From the NCBI GenBank assembly GCA_019239975.1, contig JAFAZE010000003.1, forward strand, positions 1 to 64,000: DNA of 64,000 bases. Direction: 5' to 3'. Positions 49,126 through 57,662 of the stretch are shown in pieces (position 1 is the first letter of the stretch; each line of letters starts with the position of its first letter). The notes beneath the pieces are model-generated. The model did no database searches. It was not told the DNA's origin and saw only the letters and a list, made by a program, of their open reading frames with translations. Made by a program: the position numbers and the translations under genes. This stretch comes from Streptosporangiaceae bacterium. GTDB taxonomy: Bacteria; Actinomycetota; Actinomycetes; Streptosporangiales; Streptosporangiaceae.

Positions 49126-50430
49126 ATGGCCGAGCCACGTTCCAGCCGGAACGACGACGACGACGCCCCCGCCGCCGGCATGACGCAGGCCGCCATCCAG
49201 TACTCGCCGCAGCGGAGCCGCTGGTGGCGGCTGTTCTTCTCCGGCATCTGGCTCGTCTACCTCATCCAGCCGGTCTCGCACCTGTTCGGGCACCACTACG
49301 GCGCGCTGTACATCGCGGGCGGCCTGGCGATCGCCGTGGCGTTCTGCGCCGTCTACGTGCTCTTGCTGACCCGGTGGGACCTTGGCGGCGGCGGCCATCC
49401 CTACTGGGGGTTCGCCGCGCTCGTCGCGCTGGCCGTGATCGCCTGCCTTGTGTACGGCGGTGGCGCCGTCGTGCTGTGGATCTACGTGTCGGCCGCGTGC
49501 GGCCTGGTGATCCCGCAGCGGAAAGTGGCCTTCCGGGCGGTGTTCGGCATCGGCGCCTGCTATGTGTTCTTCAGCTGGATCGGCCACGACAACACGACCG
49601 ACGCCCTCGTCACGCTGCTGCCCACCTTGCTCGTCGGCTGGGCCATGGCGGGGTTCCGGATGCACCTGGAGCTGACGAGGCAGCTCGCGTACGCGCGCGG
49701 GGCGGTGGCGAAACTGGCCGCGAACGAAGAGCGGCTTCGCCTCGCCCGCGACATGCACGACCTGACCGGCCAGTCGCTGTCGATGATCACGCTGAAGTCC
49801 GAGCTCGCGGCCAAGCTCCTCGGCCGGCTGCCGGACAGCCAGGACCGCGACCGGGCCCGCGACCAGATCACCGAGATCGCGCAGGTGAGCAGGCAGACCC
49901 TGCACGACATCAGGGAGGCGGTCAGCGGCTACCGGCGGCCGACGCTCGCCGTCGAGATCATCACCGCGCGCACGGCGCTGGAGGCGGCGGGAGTCCGCGT
50001 GGACGACGATCCGCAGCTCACGCTGCTGTCCGGCACGTTCGACGCCGAGGCGGAGGCGGCCCTCGCCTGGTGCCTGCGCGAGGCCGCCACGAACGTCATC
50101 CGCCACTCCGGCGCGCGGAACTGCCGGATCAGGCTCGCCCAGCGGGCAGGAGAGCTGTCCCTCGAGGTGCGGGACGACGGCCGCGGCTGCACCGGGGCCG
50201 TCGGCTCCGGCAGCGGCCTGCGCGGCATGTCCGAGCGCCTCGACGCCATCGGAGGCCGCCTGACCCTCAAGCCAGCCGCCAGCGGCTTCTCCCTCGCGGC
50301 CGCCGTCCCCGCCGTCCCCGCCGTTCCCCCCGTCCCGGCCGTTCCCCCCGTTCCGGCCGTTCCCGCGGCTCCGCAAACGCTCCTCCCCAAGGATCATGGA
50401 TCGAAAAGCACCGGAATCGGTGCTCTCTGA
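49126..50430 (+). CDS. DesK-like sensor histidine kinase
   Basis: This 434-residue kinase has about five TM helices (WLVYLIQPVSHLF; YIAGGLAIAVAFCAVYVLLL; LVALAVIACLVYGGGAVVLW; RAVFGIGACYVFFSWIG; LVTLLPTLLVGWAMAGFRMH), then HisKA_3 with RLRLARDMHDLTGQSLSMIT (His near 211) and HATPase (REAATNVIRHSGARNCRIRL, DDGRGC, GLRGM). ATG 49126 is preceded by GGGAGG. The C-terminus is odd: after the ATPase domain come AVPAVPPVP repeats, and the frame then runs into palindromic element B, whose sequence supplies the last 12 residues. The partner regulator follows 33 bases later. Confidence 0.9.
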   Translation: MAEPRSSRNDDDDAPAAGMTQAAIQYSPQRSRWWRLFFSGIWLVYLIQPVSHLFGHHYGALYIAGGLAIAVAFCAVYVLLLTRWDLGGGGHPYWGFAALVALAVIACLVYGGGAVVLWIYVSAACGLVIPQRKVAFRAVFGIGACYVFFSWIGHDNTTDALVTLLPTLLVGWAMAGFRMHLELTRQLAYARGAVAKLAANEERLRLARDMHDLTGQSLSMITLKSELAAKLLGRLPDSQDRDRARDQITEIAQVSRQTLHDIREAVSGYRRPTLAVEIITARTALEAAGVRVDDDPQLTLLSGTFDAEAEAALAWCLREAATNVIRHSGARNCRIRLAQRAGELSLEVRDDGRGCTGAVGSGSGLRGMSERLDAIGGRLTLKPAASGFSLAAAVPAVPAVPPVPAVPPVPAVPAAPQTLLPKDHGSKSTGIGAL

Positions 50431-50433
50431 TCC
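50398..50433. repeat. Palindromic element B, overlapping the kinase stop codon
   Basis: The arms GGATCGAAAAGCACCG (50398-50413) and CGGTGCTCTCTGATCC (50418-50433) pair at both ends, with four mismatches in the middle and a 4-base loop. It shares TCGAAAAGCACC with element A. The TGA stop of the kinase (50428-50430) lies inside the right arm. Confidence 0.8.
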
Positions 50434-50463
50434 CCGATCCTCGCCGGGCGTTACCGTTGTGCG

Positions 50464-51069
50464 GTGATCAGGGTGCTGCTCGCCGAGGACCAGGCGATGA
50501 TCAGGGAGGCGCTCGCCGCCCTGCTGTCGTTCGAGGATGACATCGAGGTCGTCGCCCAGGTCGGCCGCGGCGACGAGGTCGTCAGGGCGGCGGAGGCCAG
50601 CGGCCCCGACGTCGCGCTGCTGGACATCGAGATGCCCGGCATCGACGGGCTCACCGCCGCGGCGGAGCTGCGCAGGGCACGGCCGCAGACGAAGATCGTC
50701 ATCCTCACGACGTTCGGCCGCCCTGGCTTTCTCCGCCGCGCGATGGAGTCCGGCGTTTCCGCGTTCCTGGTCAAGGACTCCCCGGCGGACAAGCTCGCCT
50801 GCACGATCAGAAGGGTGCTGGCCGGCGACCGGGTGATCGACCCGGACCTCGCCGCCGCGGCGCTCGCCGAGGGCATCAGCCCGCTCACCCCGCGGGAGCG
50901 CGACGTGCTGGGGGCGTCGGCCGACGGGGCGACGATCGCGCAGATCGCGCAGGAGCTGTACCTGTCCGAGGGGACGGTGCGCAACTACCTCTCGTCCTGC
51001 ATTCAGAAGACCGGCGCCCGCAACCGCACCGAGGCCCTCCGCCTCGCCGAAGAACGCGGCTGGCTCTAG
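50464..51069 (+). CDS. DesR-like response regulator (NarL family)
   Basis: This 201-residue regulator has a receiver domain (VLLAEDQAMIREALAALLSF; Asp54 in VALLDIEMPGIDG; Thr in ILTTFGRPG; Lys in FLVKDS) and a LuxR DNA-binding domain (ISPLTPRERDVLGASADGAT, EGTVRNYLSSCIQKTGARNR). GTG 50464 begins MIRVLLAEDQ. It is the partner of the DesK-like kinase and probably controls the ABC exporter upstream. A decayed relative is found at 34130-34584. Confidence 0.92.
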   Translation: MIRVLLAEDQAMIREALAALLSFEDDIEVVAQVGRGDEVVRAAEASGPDVALLDIEMPGIDGLTAAAELRRARPQTKIVILTTFGRPGFLRRAMESGVSAFLVKDSPADKLACTIRRVLAGDRVIDPDLAAAALAEGISPLTPRERDVLGASADGATIAQIAQELYLSEGTVRNYLSSCIQKTGARNRTEALRLAEERGWL

Positions 51070-51107
51070 TTGTCCTAGGATGAGCCGCTTGTCCTAGGAT
51101 GAGCCGC
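51070..51107. repeat. 19-bp tandem duplication of the tricorn start region
   Basis: TTGTCCTAGGATGAGCCGC is present twice (51070-51088 and 51089-51107). Each copy contains the palindrome TCCTAGGA and ATGAGCCGC. The second ATG (51099) is the tricorn start; the first (51080) runs only five codons to a TAG. The duplication thus doubles the translation start site. Confidence 0.95.
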
Positions 51108-54100
51108 GTGGCTTCTGCTGGTTACCTGCGCTACCCCCACATTCACGGCGATCTCGTCACGTTCGTGGCCGAAGACGACGTGTGGCTCGCACCGGCCGGC
51201 GGCGGCCGGGCATGGCGGCTGTCCTCCGACGGCGTGCAGGTCAGCTACCCGCGCTTCTCCCGTGACGGCGAGAAAATCGCGTGGACGAGCTGGCGGGACG
51301 GCTGCCCGGAGGTCTACGCGGCCGACACCGCGGGCAGCGAGGCGGCCAGGCTCACCTACTGGGGTGACCCGCGCACCCGGGTGACCGGGTGGACCCGCCA
51401 GGGAGAGGTGCTGGCGGTCTCCGCGGCGGGCCAGCCGGCGAGCGTACTGAACTGGGCGTACGCCGTGCCGCTCGACGCTCCGCCGCGCCGGCTGCCGTTC
51501 GGCCCCGTCGCCGATCTCGCGCTGGAACCCTCCGCTACCGCCCTGCTGACCGGCCGGACAAACGTCGAGCCCGCCTACTGGAAGCGGTACCGCGGCGGCA
51601 CCGCGGGCCGCCTGTGGACGGCGACGGCCGAGGACCCGCTGTTCTCCCGGGTGCTCAGCGGCCTCGAGGGCCAGTTCGCCAGCCCGATGCTGGTCGGTGG
51701 CCGCCTGGTGTTCCTGTCCGACCACGAGGGCACCGGCAACCTCTACTCGTGCGCGCTGGACGGCACCGGGCTGCGCCGGCACACCGGCCACGACGGCGGT
51801 TACGTCCGCAACGCCGCCACCGACGGCCAGCGGATCGTCTACCACGTCACCGGCGACATCTGGATCCTGGACACCCTGGACGCCGAGCCGCGCAGACTGG
51901 AGCTGTCGCCCGGTTCACCGGCCGCGGCACACGCGCCGCGGCTGATCTCCGCCGCCGATCACCTCGGCGACCTGGACTGCGACGAGACGGGCCAGGCCAG
52001 CGTGGTCGAGGTCCGCGGCACCGTGCACTGGCTGACGCACAGGGACGGCCCGGCCCGCGCGCTGTCGGTCGACCCGGGCGGTCGCGCCAGGCTGCCCCGC
52101 GTGCTCGGCGACACCGGCAAGGCGGTCTGGGTGACCGACGCCGGCGGCGCCGACGCGCTCGAGGTCGCCCCGGTAGGGGGAGAGGCCGACGGAGAACAGA
52201 CGCCACGGCCCGTTCGGCTGGCTGAAAATCAGCTGGGCACCGTGACCGACCTTGCTGCTTCCCCGGACGGTGCTGCGGTCGCGGCCGCCGCGCATGACGG
52301 CCGGGTGCTCGTGGTCGATGTCGCGTCCGGGCGGGTGACGGAGCTCGCCGCGGGCGACGACGGCGAGGCCAGCGGGCTGTCCTGGTCGCCGGACTCGGCG
52401 TGGCTGGCCTGGTCGCAGCCGGGACCGCGGCCGCTGTCCCGGATCCGGATGGCCAGGATCGCCGACCGCCTCGTGGCCGACGTCACCGACGGGCGGTTCG
52501 CCGACAGCGAGCCGGTCTTCACCGCCGACGGCCTGTACCTGGCGTTCCTGTCCCGCCGCAGCTTCGACCCGGTGTACGACGCGCACTCCTTCGACCTGTC
52601 GTTCCCCAACGGCAGCCGCCCGTACCTGGTGTCGCTGGGGGAGGAGACGCCGTCCCCGTTCGGGCCGCTTCCCGGCGGACGGCCGGTGAGCCAGGAAAAT
52701 TCAAAGGATTCTCCGGAACGAGCCGTGGTGACAGTCGACGCCGACGGCCTGCCCGCCCGCGTGGTGAGCGTGCCGGTGGACGAGGCGCGCTACTCCGGGC
52801 TCGCCGCCGTCAAGGGCGGGCTCACCTGGCTGCGCTCCGCCGTGTCCGGCGTGCTCGGCGAGGGCGCGGCGGACGTCGATGCGGACCGGCCGCGGCCCTG
52901 CCTCGAGCGCTTCGACCTGCGCAAGCGCGAGGCAACGGTGCTCGTCGGCGAGCTGGACTGGTACGCGGTCAGCGGCGACGGCACACGGCTGGCCGTGCGT
53001 GACCACGACGAGCTGCGCGTCGTGCCTTCCGAACGCAAGGCCGACAGCAACGGCTCCGACGACGCGGTCGACGTGGACCTGTCCCGTGCCAGGTTCCGTG
53101 CCGACCCGGCCACGCTGTGGCGGCACGCCTACGACGAAGCCGGCCGGCTGATGCGCCGCGACTTCTGGGTGCCGGACATGTCGGGCATCGACTGGGACGG
53201 CGTGCTGGACGCCTACCGCCCGCTGCTCGACCGCGTCCGCGGCGCCGGCGACTTCGCGGACCTGCTGTGGGAGGTCTTCGGGGAGCTCGGCACGTCGCAC
53301 GCCTACGTGGCGGGCGCCCCGCCCGAGCGGCCGCGCGACGGCATGCCGGCGGTCGGCCTGCTCGGCGCCGACCTCTCCCGCGATGGCTCCGGCCGCTGGG
53401 TGGTGGACCGGGTGCTGCCCGGCGAGTCCTCCGACCCGTACGCGCGGTCGCCGCTGGAGGCGCCGGGCGCCGCCGCCCGGCCCGGCGACGAGCTGGTCGC
53501 CGTGGACGGCCAGGCCGTCGACCCGGTACGCGGCCCCTGGCCCCTGCTGGCCGGCACCGCCGGCAAGCCCGTGGAGCTGACCATCCGCCGCCAAGCACCC
53601 CCCGTTCCCGGCACCTCCGTTCCCGGCACCTCCGTTCCCGGCACCCCCGCCCCCGGCACCCCCGCCCCCGGCACCCCCCAGCAAGCCCCCTCTCTTCAAC
53701 AGTCCCAAGCACCTCACCAGTTGCGCCGGGTGGTGGTCGTGCCGCTGCGGGACGAGCGGCGGCTGCGGTACCAGGACTGGGTGGCCGGCCGGCGCCGCAT
53801 CGTTCACGAGGCCGGCGAGGGCAAACTCGGTTACCTGCACGTCCCGGACATGACGGGAGAGGGCTGGGCCCACCTGCACCGCGACCTGCGGTCCGAGATG
53901 AGCCGCGACGCGCTGATCGTGGACGTGCGGGGAAACCGCGGCGGGCACACCTCCCAGCTCATCGTCGAGAAGCTCGCCCGCCGGGTCATCGGCTGGGACG
54001 TGGGACGCTGGCTGCGCCCGGTCACCTATCCCCATGACGCGCCCCGCGGCCCGGTAGTCGCGCTCGCCGACGAGTTCGCCGGGTCCGACGGCGACATCGT

Positions 54101-54461
54101 GACCGCCGCGATCCGTGCCCTGGAGATCGGCCCGGTGGTCGGCGCCCGGACCTGGGGCGGTGTCATCGGCATCGACGGCATGCCCGGTCACCTGCTGGTC
54201 GACGGCACCCACATCACCGTCCCCCGGTACGCGTTCTGGTTCAGCGAGTTCGGCTGGAGTGTAGAGAACTACGGCGTCGACCCCGACATCGAGGTCCTGA
54301 TCACCCCAGACGACTGGGTGGCCGGCCGCGACCCGCAGCTCGAGACCGCCGTGCGCATGGCGCTCGACGCCCTGGCCAAGCGGCCCGCCGTCGCCCCGCC
54401 CGACCAGGCCACCGCCCCCACCAAGACCCGCCCCCCGCTCCCGCCCCACCCCACCCCCTGA
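51099..54461 (+). CDS. Tricorn-type S41 serine protease
   Basis: This 1120-residue protein is a homologue of the Thermoplasma tricorn core protease, which degrades oligopeptides released by the proteasome. The N-terminal half is made of beta-propeller repeats (GYLRYPHIHGDLVTFVAEDD, VSYPRFSRDGEKIAWTSWRD and so on); then a C1 helical domain, a PDZ domain (about 765-890) and the C2 catalytic domain. Catalytic residues fit tricorn: Ser-His in GTSHAYV (about 732-733), Ser in ADEFAGSDGDIV (about 995) and Glu in GWSVENYGVDPDIEV (about 1057). Unusual: the PDZ domain carries an insertion of VPGTS/APGTP repeats (53605-53690; 15-bp DNA repeats), and the C-terminus ends in a Pro/Thr-rich tail. No signal peptide. 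The start lies in a 19-bp duplication. Confidence 0.92.
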   Translation: MSRVASAGYLRYPHIHGDLVTFVAEDDVWLAPAGGGRAWRLSSDGVQVSYPRFSRDGEKIAWTSWRDGCPEVYAADTAGSEAARLTYWGDPRTRVTGWTRQGEVLAVSAAGQPASVLNWAYAVPLDAPPRRLPFGPVADLALEPSATALLTGRTNVEPAYWKRYRGGTAGRLWTATAEDPLFSRVLSGLEGQFASPMLVGGRLVFLSDHEGTGNLYSCALDGTGLRRHTGHDGGYVRNAATDGQRIVYHVTGDIWILDTLDAEPRRLELSPGSPAAAHAPRLISAADHLGDLDCDETGQASVVEVRGTVHWLTHRDGPARALSVDPGGRARLPRVLGDTGKAVWVTDAGGADALEVAPVGGEADGEQTPRPVRLAENQLGTVTDLAASPDGAAVAAAAHDGRVLVVDVASGRVTELAAGDDGEASGLSWSPDSAWLAWSQPGPRPLSRIRMARIADRLVADVTDGRFADSEPVFTADGLYLAFLSRRSFDPVYDAHSFDLSFPNGSRPYLVSLGEETPSPFGPLPGGRPVSQENSKDSPERAVVTVDADGLPARVVSVPVDEARYSGLAAVKGGLTWLRSAVSGVLGEGAADVDADRPRPCLERFDLRKREATVLVGELDWYAVSGDGTRLAVRDHDELRVVPSERKADSNGSDDAVDVDLSRARFRADPATLWRHAYDEAGRLMRRDFWVPDMSGIDWDGVLDAYRPLLDRVRGAGDFADLLWEVFGELGTSHAYVAGAPPERPRDGMPAVGLLGADLSRDGSGRWVVDRVLPGESSDPYARSPLEAPGAAARPGDELVAVDGQAVDPVRGPWPLLAGTAGKPVELTIRRQAPPVPGTSVPGTSVPGTPAPGTPAPGTPQQAPSLQQSQAPHQLRRVVVVPLRDERRLRYQDWVAGRRRIVHEAGEGKLGYLHVPDMTGEGWAHLHRDLRSEMSRDALIVDVRGNRGGHTSQLIVEKLARRVIGWDVGRWLRPVTYPHDAPRGPVVALADEFAGSDGDIVTAAIRALEIGPVVGARTWGGVIGIDGMPGHLLVDGTHITVPRYAFWFSEFGWSVENYGVDPDIEVLITPDDWVAGRDPQLETAVRMALDALAKRPAVAPPDQATAPTKTRPPLPPHPTP

Positions 54462-54591
54462 TGCCCCGCCCACCTGGCCACCGCCGCACCCCCCTGATGC
54501 CCTGCCCCTCCGCCCCACCACCTCCTGTACCGCACCAACTCCCTCCACCGCCCCTCCTGCCTCCCTTCACCGCCTCCCGCACTCCTCCGCC

Positions 54592-54645
54592 CATGATTGA
54601 GTGCGATTCTGTTCGGCTTTCCGAACAGAACAACACGCGATCATG
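54592..54645. repeat. Palindromic element C (25-bp arms)
   Basis: The left arm CATGATTGAGTGCGATTCTG + TTCGG and the right arm CCGAACAGAACAACACGCGA + TCATG pair over 25 bases with five mismatches around a 4-base loop (CTTT); the inner 10 bp are perfect. The right arm includes the ATG of the following methyltransferase, so its ribosome-binding region would be sequestered in this hairpin. Confidence 0.85.
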
Positions 54646-55294
54646 AGTTCACGGGACGCCATGCGGGCGAGTTACGACGCGGTGGCGGAGCGGTACGCCG
54701 AGGCGGTGAGCGACGAACTGCGGCACAAGCCGCTGGACCGCGCGATGCTCACCGCGTTCGCCGACCAGGTCCGGGAGGCGCATCCGGGGGAGCCCCGCGT
54801 CTGGGACGTCGGCTGTGGCCCCGGCCACGTGACCGCGTTTCTCGCCGGGCTCGGCCTGCGGGCGGCGGGGATAGACCTCTCCGGCGGGATGATCGCGCAG
54901 GCGCGGCGGCGGCACCCTGACCTGGAATTCCGCCAGGCCTCCATGACCGCACTGCCCGCGGACGCGGGCTCGCTGGCCGGGCTGGTCAGCTTCTACTCGC
55001 TGATCCACCTGATCGGCGACGCTGCCGTGCGGACCGCGCTGGGCGAGTTCCGGCGCGTGCTGACGGCCGGCGGCCTGCTGCTGCTCGCCGTGCACTCCGG
55101 GCGCGAGGTGCGGCACAGCGAGGAAGTGGTTCGGCCTTCCAGTCGACGTGTCCTTCCGGTTCTTCGAGCCGGACTGGCTGGCCGCCGAACTGGACCGGGC
55201 CAGCTTCAGCGTCCAGGCCGTGCTGAACCGTCAGCCATACCCGGGAGCCGAGGTCGCCACCGAGCGCGCCTACTTCCTGGCTCGCACCAGCTAG
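54643..55294 (+). pseudogene. SAM-dependent methyltransferase with a frameshift
   Basis: The first part is a normal class I methyltransferase: YDAVAERYAEAVSDELRHKP, motif I RVWDVGCGPGHVTAFLAGLG, then GIDLSGGMIAQARRRHPDLE and EFRRVLTAGGLLLLAVHSG. At 55121-55125 an extra A shifts the frame; the true continuation in the other frame is WFGLPVDVSFRFFEPDWLAA, then RASFSVQAVLNRQPYP and YFLARTS, ending at TAG 55294. If the shift is real, the protein gains a junk tail to 55314; if it is a sequencing error, the gene is intact at about 217 residues. The start ATG 54643 lies in palindromic element C and has no Shine-Dalgarno sequence. Confidence 0.8.
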
Positions 55295-55625
55295 CCGCCC
55301 CGCGCGCCAGCTAGCCGTCCCGCGCACCAGCTAGCCCCCGCACCCAGCCAGCGCCCGCACCATCTTCACCTCCATGTCAGGATCCGCGACGGTGTGTTCT
55401 GGATGATCACGGTCCGGGCTCACGGCGGCAGCGGGGCCGTTGGCGCATTTGGCCCCGCCCAGTGGGGCCGCTGGCGCATCTGGCCCCGCGCAAGGCTGGC
55501 TGCCCGGTAGCAAGGGCGTTACCTATGGGCATGTAGGGCCGGATAGTGATCGATGAGGTTAGTTACCATCTCGGCATTTATGCAAGAGCCCCGCTTACGA
55601 CCCCCGCTGGTGTCCGGTCCGGACG
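55295..55625. other. Intergenic region with hairpin doublet and small repeats
   Basis: The stretch opens with three copies of a CCAGCTAGCC unit (55287-55336), then ATGATCACGG at 55403-55412, equal to the outer arm of palindrome A, and the GGGGCC hairpin doublet at 55433-55487. From 55500 on, the sequence is AT-richer. No gene is recognised. Confidence 0.6.
55433..55487. repeat. GGGGCC hairpin doublet, inverted and diverged copy
   Basis: Two hairpins GGGGCC...GGCCCC (55433-55456 and 55464-55487) have starts exactly 31 bases apart, as in the 46.9 and 47.0 kb copies, with the same GCCCAGT spacer. Loop sequences GTTGGCGCATTT and GCTGGCGCATCT are diverged versions of the reverse complement of AGTTACGCCAAC. 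It is thus an older copy in opposite orientation. Confidence 0.88.
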
Positions 55626-56264
55626 TCAGCTCTTGCGGCCGGTCACGGCCACGGTCACGCCGAGGCCGATCATCGCGAGGCCGCCGGCGCCGCCGACGAG
55701 CGCGAACCGGCGCGGCGATCGCGCGAACCAGTCGCGGACCGTGCTCGCGACGAAGCCCCACGCGGTGTCGGTGACGACTCCGATGGACACGGACACCAGG
55801 GCGAGCAGCAGCATCTGGCCCTGGACGTTCCCGGCCGTGCGGTTGACGAACTGGGGGAGGATCGCGCCGAAGAGGATGAGCGACTTCGGGTTCGTGACGC
55901 CTACGAGGAACCCGTCGCGCAGCGCACGCAGGTTCCCGTTCGCCGCGCCCGGCGCCGCGAACGCGCCGGCCAGGTCCTTACGGTGGCGTATCGCCTGGAT
56001 GCCGAGCCACGCCAGGTAGACGGCCCCCGCCAGCTTGACCACGGTGAACACCTGCTGCGAGCGCTCGACAGCGGCGCCCAGGCCAACGGCCACGCAGGCC
56101 GCGACGACGTAGTTTCCCGCCGCGTGCCCGGAGGCGGTCGCCATCGCCGAGCGGCGGCCGTGGGAAAGAGCGCGCCCGACGATGAAGAGCACTCCCGGTC
56201 CCGGGATCACGATGATCACGATCGAGGTGAGCGTGTAGGCCAGCAGCTGGCTCGAGGAAATCAC
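55626..56264 (-). CDS. LysE/RhtB-family amino-acid exporter
   Basis: This 212-residue membrane protein has six TM helices. The N-terminal family signature is IVIIVIPGPGVLFIVGRALS then GRRSAMATASGHAAGNYVVA; mid-protein LAGAVYLAWLGIQAIRHRKD and FLVGVTNPKSLILFGAILPQ are typical of RhtB/LysE proteins that export amino acids such as homoserine or threonine. The start is GTG 56264 without a strong Shine-Dalgarno sequence. It stands alone. Confidence 0.9.
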   Translation of the reverse strand: MISSSQLLAYTLTSIVIIVIPGPGVLFIVGRALSHGRRSAMATASGHAAGNYVVAACVAVGLGAAVERSQQVFTVVKLAGAVYLAWLGIQAIRHRKDLAGAFAAPGAANGNLRALRDGFLVGVTNPKSLILFGAILPQFVNRTAGNVQGQMLLLALVSVSIGVVTDTAWGFVASTVRDWFARSPRRFALVGGAGGLAMIGLGVTVAVTGRKS

Positions 56265-56332
56265 CCGTCAACGGTAACGCGGGTTCCGCCGGGGTCCCAG
56301 CGGGATGAACGCTGCCAGCGGGCTGATTTGCC

Positions 56333-57532
56333 CTATTCGCGGATCAGGAGCTCACGACCGTGCTTGCGCAGCTCGGCGACCGAGGTGACGCCGAGGAGCT
56401 GAAGCGTGCGCTTGAACTGGCTGGCGAGCATGCCCAGCGCCCGGTCAACGCCGGCCTCCCCGCCGGCCATCAGGCCGTACAGGTAGGCCCGGCCGGTTAC
56501 CGCGGCGTCCGCGCCGAGGGCGATCGCGACCGCGATGTCGGCGCCGTGCCGGATTCCGGAGTCGGCGAGTACCGTGACCGCCGGGCCGACGGCCTCCCGC
56601 ACGGGGGCGATCAGGTCGGCGGGTGCCACGACGCGGTCCAGCTGGCGCCCGCCGTGATTGGACAGCTGGATCCCGTCGGCGCCGGCCTCGGCGGCGCGGC
56701 GCGCGTCGGCAGGGCCGAGCGGGCCCTTGATAACCAGCTTTCCCGCCCAGCGCTCACGCAGCGCCGCGATCTCGTCCCACGTGACGGCGGCGCTGAACAA
56801 CTTGATGGTCTGCTCGATCGTCACCGCCGCGGGCCCGGCGAAGTTGGCGAAGCCGATCGCCGGGCTGCGCAGCATGCGCAGCCAGTACCCGGGGCGGGAC
56901 GCGATCGACGCGATGGTGCCCGGGGTGAGCTCGGGCGGGATGACGAGGCCGTTGCGGTTGTCCCGGATGCGGTTCCCCGGCACCACGGTGTCCACGGTCA
57001 CCACGAGCACGCGGTACCCCGCGGCGCCGGCCCGGTCCACGAGCTCGGCGGTCAGCCCGCTGTCCTTCAGGATGTAGAGCTGGAACCACAGGTCGGGGCG
57101 CGCGGCGGCGGCGACGTCTTCGATGGAGGTGGTCGCCATCGTGGACAGCGTGTAGGGCAGGCCGTACCGCTCCGCGGAGCGCGCCGCGGCAACCTCACCG
57201 TCCGGGTGCATCATCCGCGTGTACCCGGTGGGCGCGAGCGCGAGCGGCAGCGGGAGCAGCCGGTCCAGGACCCGCGCCGTGGTATCCGGCGCGGAGACAT
57301 CCATGAGCAGCCGGGGCTGGAACCGCCACCGCCGGAACGCCTCGGTGTTGCCCGCCAGCGACATCTCCTCGTCGGAGCCGCCGTCGGTATAGTCGAAGAC
57401 CGGGCGGGGGATCCGCCGCCGCGCGGCGAGACGCAGGTCGGAGATGTCGTGGCAGGCGCCAAGCCGGCGGCTCGTAGCGTCCAGGGCCACCGGTTTCATC
57501 CGGATGAGCGCCCGCATCTCCTGGAACTTCAT
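56333..57532 (-). CDS. FMN-dependent alpha-hydroxy-acid oxidase/dehydrogenase
   Basis: This 399-residue TIM-barrel flavoprotein resembles LldD, glycolate oxidase and mandelate dehydrogenase. Marks are FDYTDGGSDEEMSLAGNTEA, LALAPTGYTRMMHPDGEVAA, LPYTLSTMATTSIEDVAAAA, and the catalytic His-Arg in GADGIQLSNHGGRQLDRVVA, followed by the FMN phosphate site (VLADSGIRHGADIAVAIALG). ATG 57532 has GGAG just upstream. It would oxidise a 2-hydroxy acid to the 2-oxo acid, passing electrons to O2 or quinones. The exact substrate is not predicted. Neighbours do not form an obvious pathway with it. Confidence 0.9.
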   Translation of the reverse strand: MKFQEMRALIRMKPVALDATSRRLGACHDISDLRLAARRRIPRPVFDYTDGGSDEEMSLAGNTEAFRRWRFQPRLLMDVSAPDTTARVLDRLLPLPLALAPTGYTRMMHPDGEVAAARSAERYGLPYTLSTMATTSIEDVAAAARPDLWFQLYILKDSGLTAELVDRAGAAGYRVLVVTVDTVVPGNRIRDNRNGLVIPPELTPGTIASIASRPGYWLRMLRSPAIGFANFAGPAAVTIEQTIKLFSAAVTWDEIAALRERWAGKLVIKGPLGPADARRAAEAGADGIQLSNHGGRQLDRVVAPADLIAPVREAVGPAVTVLADSGIRHGADIAVAIALGADAAVTGRAYLYGLMAGGEAGVDRALGMLASQFKRTLQLLGVTSVAELRKHGRELLIRE

Positions 57533-57662
57533 GCTCCGGACGATACGCCGGGGAGCCCGAAGGCGCACCACCGCTCGTTCGGGCTGTTCAACTGGATCGG
57601 AGAGCGGGCGGGACGCCGGAAGCCGGGCCGACTGCTATACACTAAACCTATCGAAAATATAG

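Noticed and set aside
54400-54590. Coding continuation of tricorn or a small Pro-rich protein
   Set aside because: The tricorn stop is at 54459-54461 and the following C-rich sequence has no start with a ribosome-binding site.
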